Assembly: GCA_963772955.1 (NCBI GenBank)
Contig: CAVYZF010000011.1
Location: forward strand, 434,001 to 498,000
Length of the DNA stretch: 64,000 bases
Source: Gp6-AA40 sp963772955
GTDB taxonomy: Bacteria > Acidobacteriota > Vicinamibacteria > Vicinamibacterales > UBA2999
Direction of reading: 5' to 3'
Shown here: piece after piece, positions 63,934 through 64,000 of the stretch
Layout of the letters: each line of letters begins with the position of its first letter
Numbering within the stretch: position 1 is the stretch's first letter
Notes under the pieces: model-generated
Told to the model about the DNA's origin: nothing
What the model saw: the letters and a program-made list of their open reading frames with translations, nothing else
Database searches by the model: none
Position numbers and translations under genes: made by a program

Positions 63934-63939
63934 ATTATA
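63934..63939 (-). promoter_or_regulatory. Perfect -10 box directly before the mutase gene
   Basis: TATAAT on the minus strand, 6 nt before GTG 63927; the expected transcription start coincides with the start codon. This favours GTG 63927 and a leaderless message; no -35 match is visible. Confidence 0.5.
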
Positions 63940-63954
63940 TCGGTTGGCATTTCG

Positions 63955-63990
63955 GGGCCCCCGGTCCACGGTCCGCATCCAGGACCCAGA
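63955..63990. repeat. GGTCC word repeat at the right edge
   Basis: Words CCCGGTCCACGGTCC and GGACCCAG near the window end suggest the start of another inverted word-repeat spacer, cut by the edge. Confidence 0.45.
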
Positions 63991-64000
63991 CTAGAATCAC

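Overview
The window is GC-rich, gene-dense bacterial DNA with short intergenic gaps and many 4-bp ATGA/GTGA overlaps. It encodes a Gram-negative envelope (BamA, Skp-like chaperone, LolC/D, LpxA, LpxI, Lnt, class A PBP) and a futalosine menaquinone pathway. It also has several families that I associate with Acidobacteriota (DUF6152, DUF2934, PEGA proteins, an alpha/beta hydrolase of the Abhydrolase_10 type). My inference is an acidobacterium, probably near the Vicinamibacteria; no rRNA is present to prove it. I found no tRNA, rRNA, CRISPR array, transposase or phage gene.

Layout. 1-13.3 kb (minus strand): clpC, bamA, a lipoprotein, skp, a fabZ-lpxA fusion, lpxI, a Gfo/Idh oxidoreductase, then menaquinone genes (a cysteine-less MqnE homologue, mqnA, mqnC, start of an amidohydrolase). 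13.6-18.9 kb: ABM monooxygenase, divergent 3-hydroxyisobutyrate-dehydrogenase-like gene, secreted hydrolase, lolC-lolD. 19-25 kb: PEGA and TonB-C-like proteins, then a minus operon of four membrane proteins with ribH-nusB-lysS. 25-34 kb: secreted proteins, an IMPDH-family gene, and a minus operon with acyl-CoA dehydrogenase, meaB, an epimerase/metallo-hydrolase fusion, mtnP and a PfkB kinase. 33.5-38.4 kb: small secreted proteins, hemW, a frameshifted DnaC-like ATPase. 38.4-44.6 kb: dnaK-dnaJ-hspR and a PBP1A. 45-50.7 kb: prfB (with its programmed frameshift), lnt, SPOR, TPR and V4R-like genes. 50.9-54.6 kb: argS, a C26 amidotransferase, DUF6152, DUF2934. 54.6-64 kb: an eight-gene minus operon with a B12 acyl-CoA mutase (isobutyryl-CoA mutase-like active site), response regulator, valS, nadC, birA and an RNA methyltransferase.

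The most unusual signal is in the gaps. At a dozen or more loci the spacer is made of repeated 7-17 bp words, often followed by the reverse-complement word, so that it can fold into a hairpin. Each locus uses a different word, and the block often runs up to a stop codon. A second class is a long GGGGTC...GACCCC palindrome found twice; it supplies the start codon and first residues of BirA and MeaB and the last residues of NadC. Other points of interest are the MqnE homologue without its radical-SAM cysteines, the isobutyryl-type mutase active site, two gene fusions, an IMPDH-family protein with an odd active-site loop, and several start codons placed 5-7 nt after a -10 box (candidate leaderless mRNAs).
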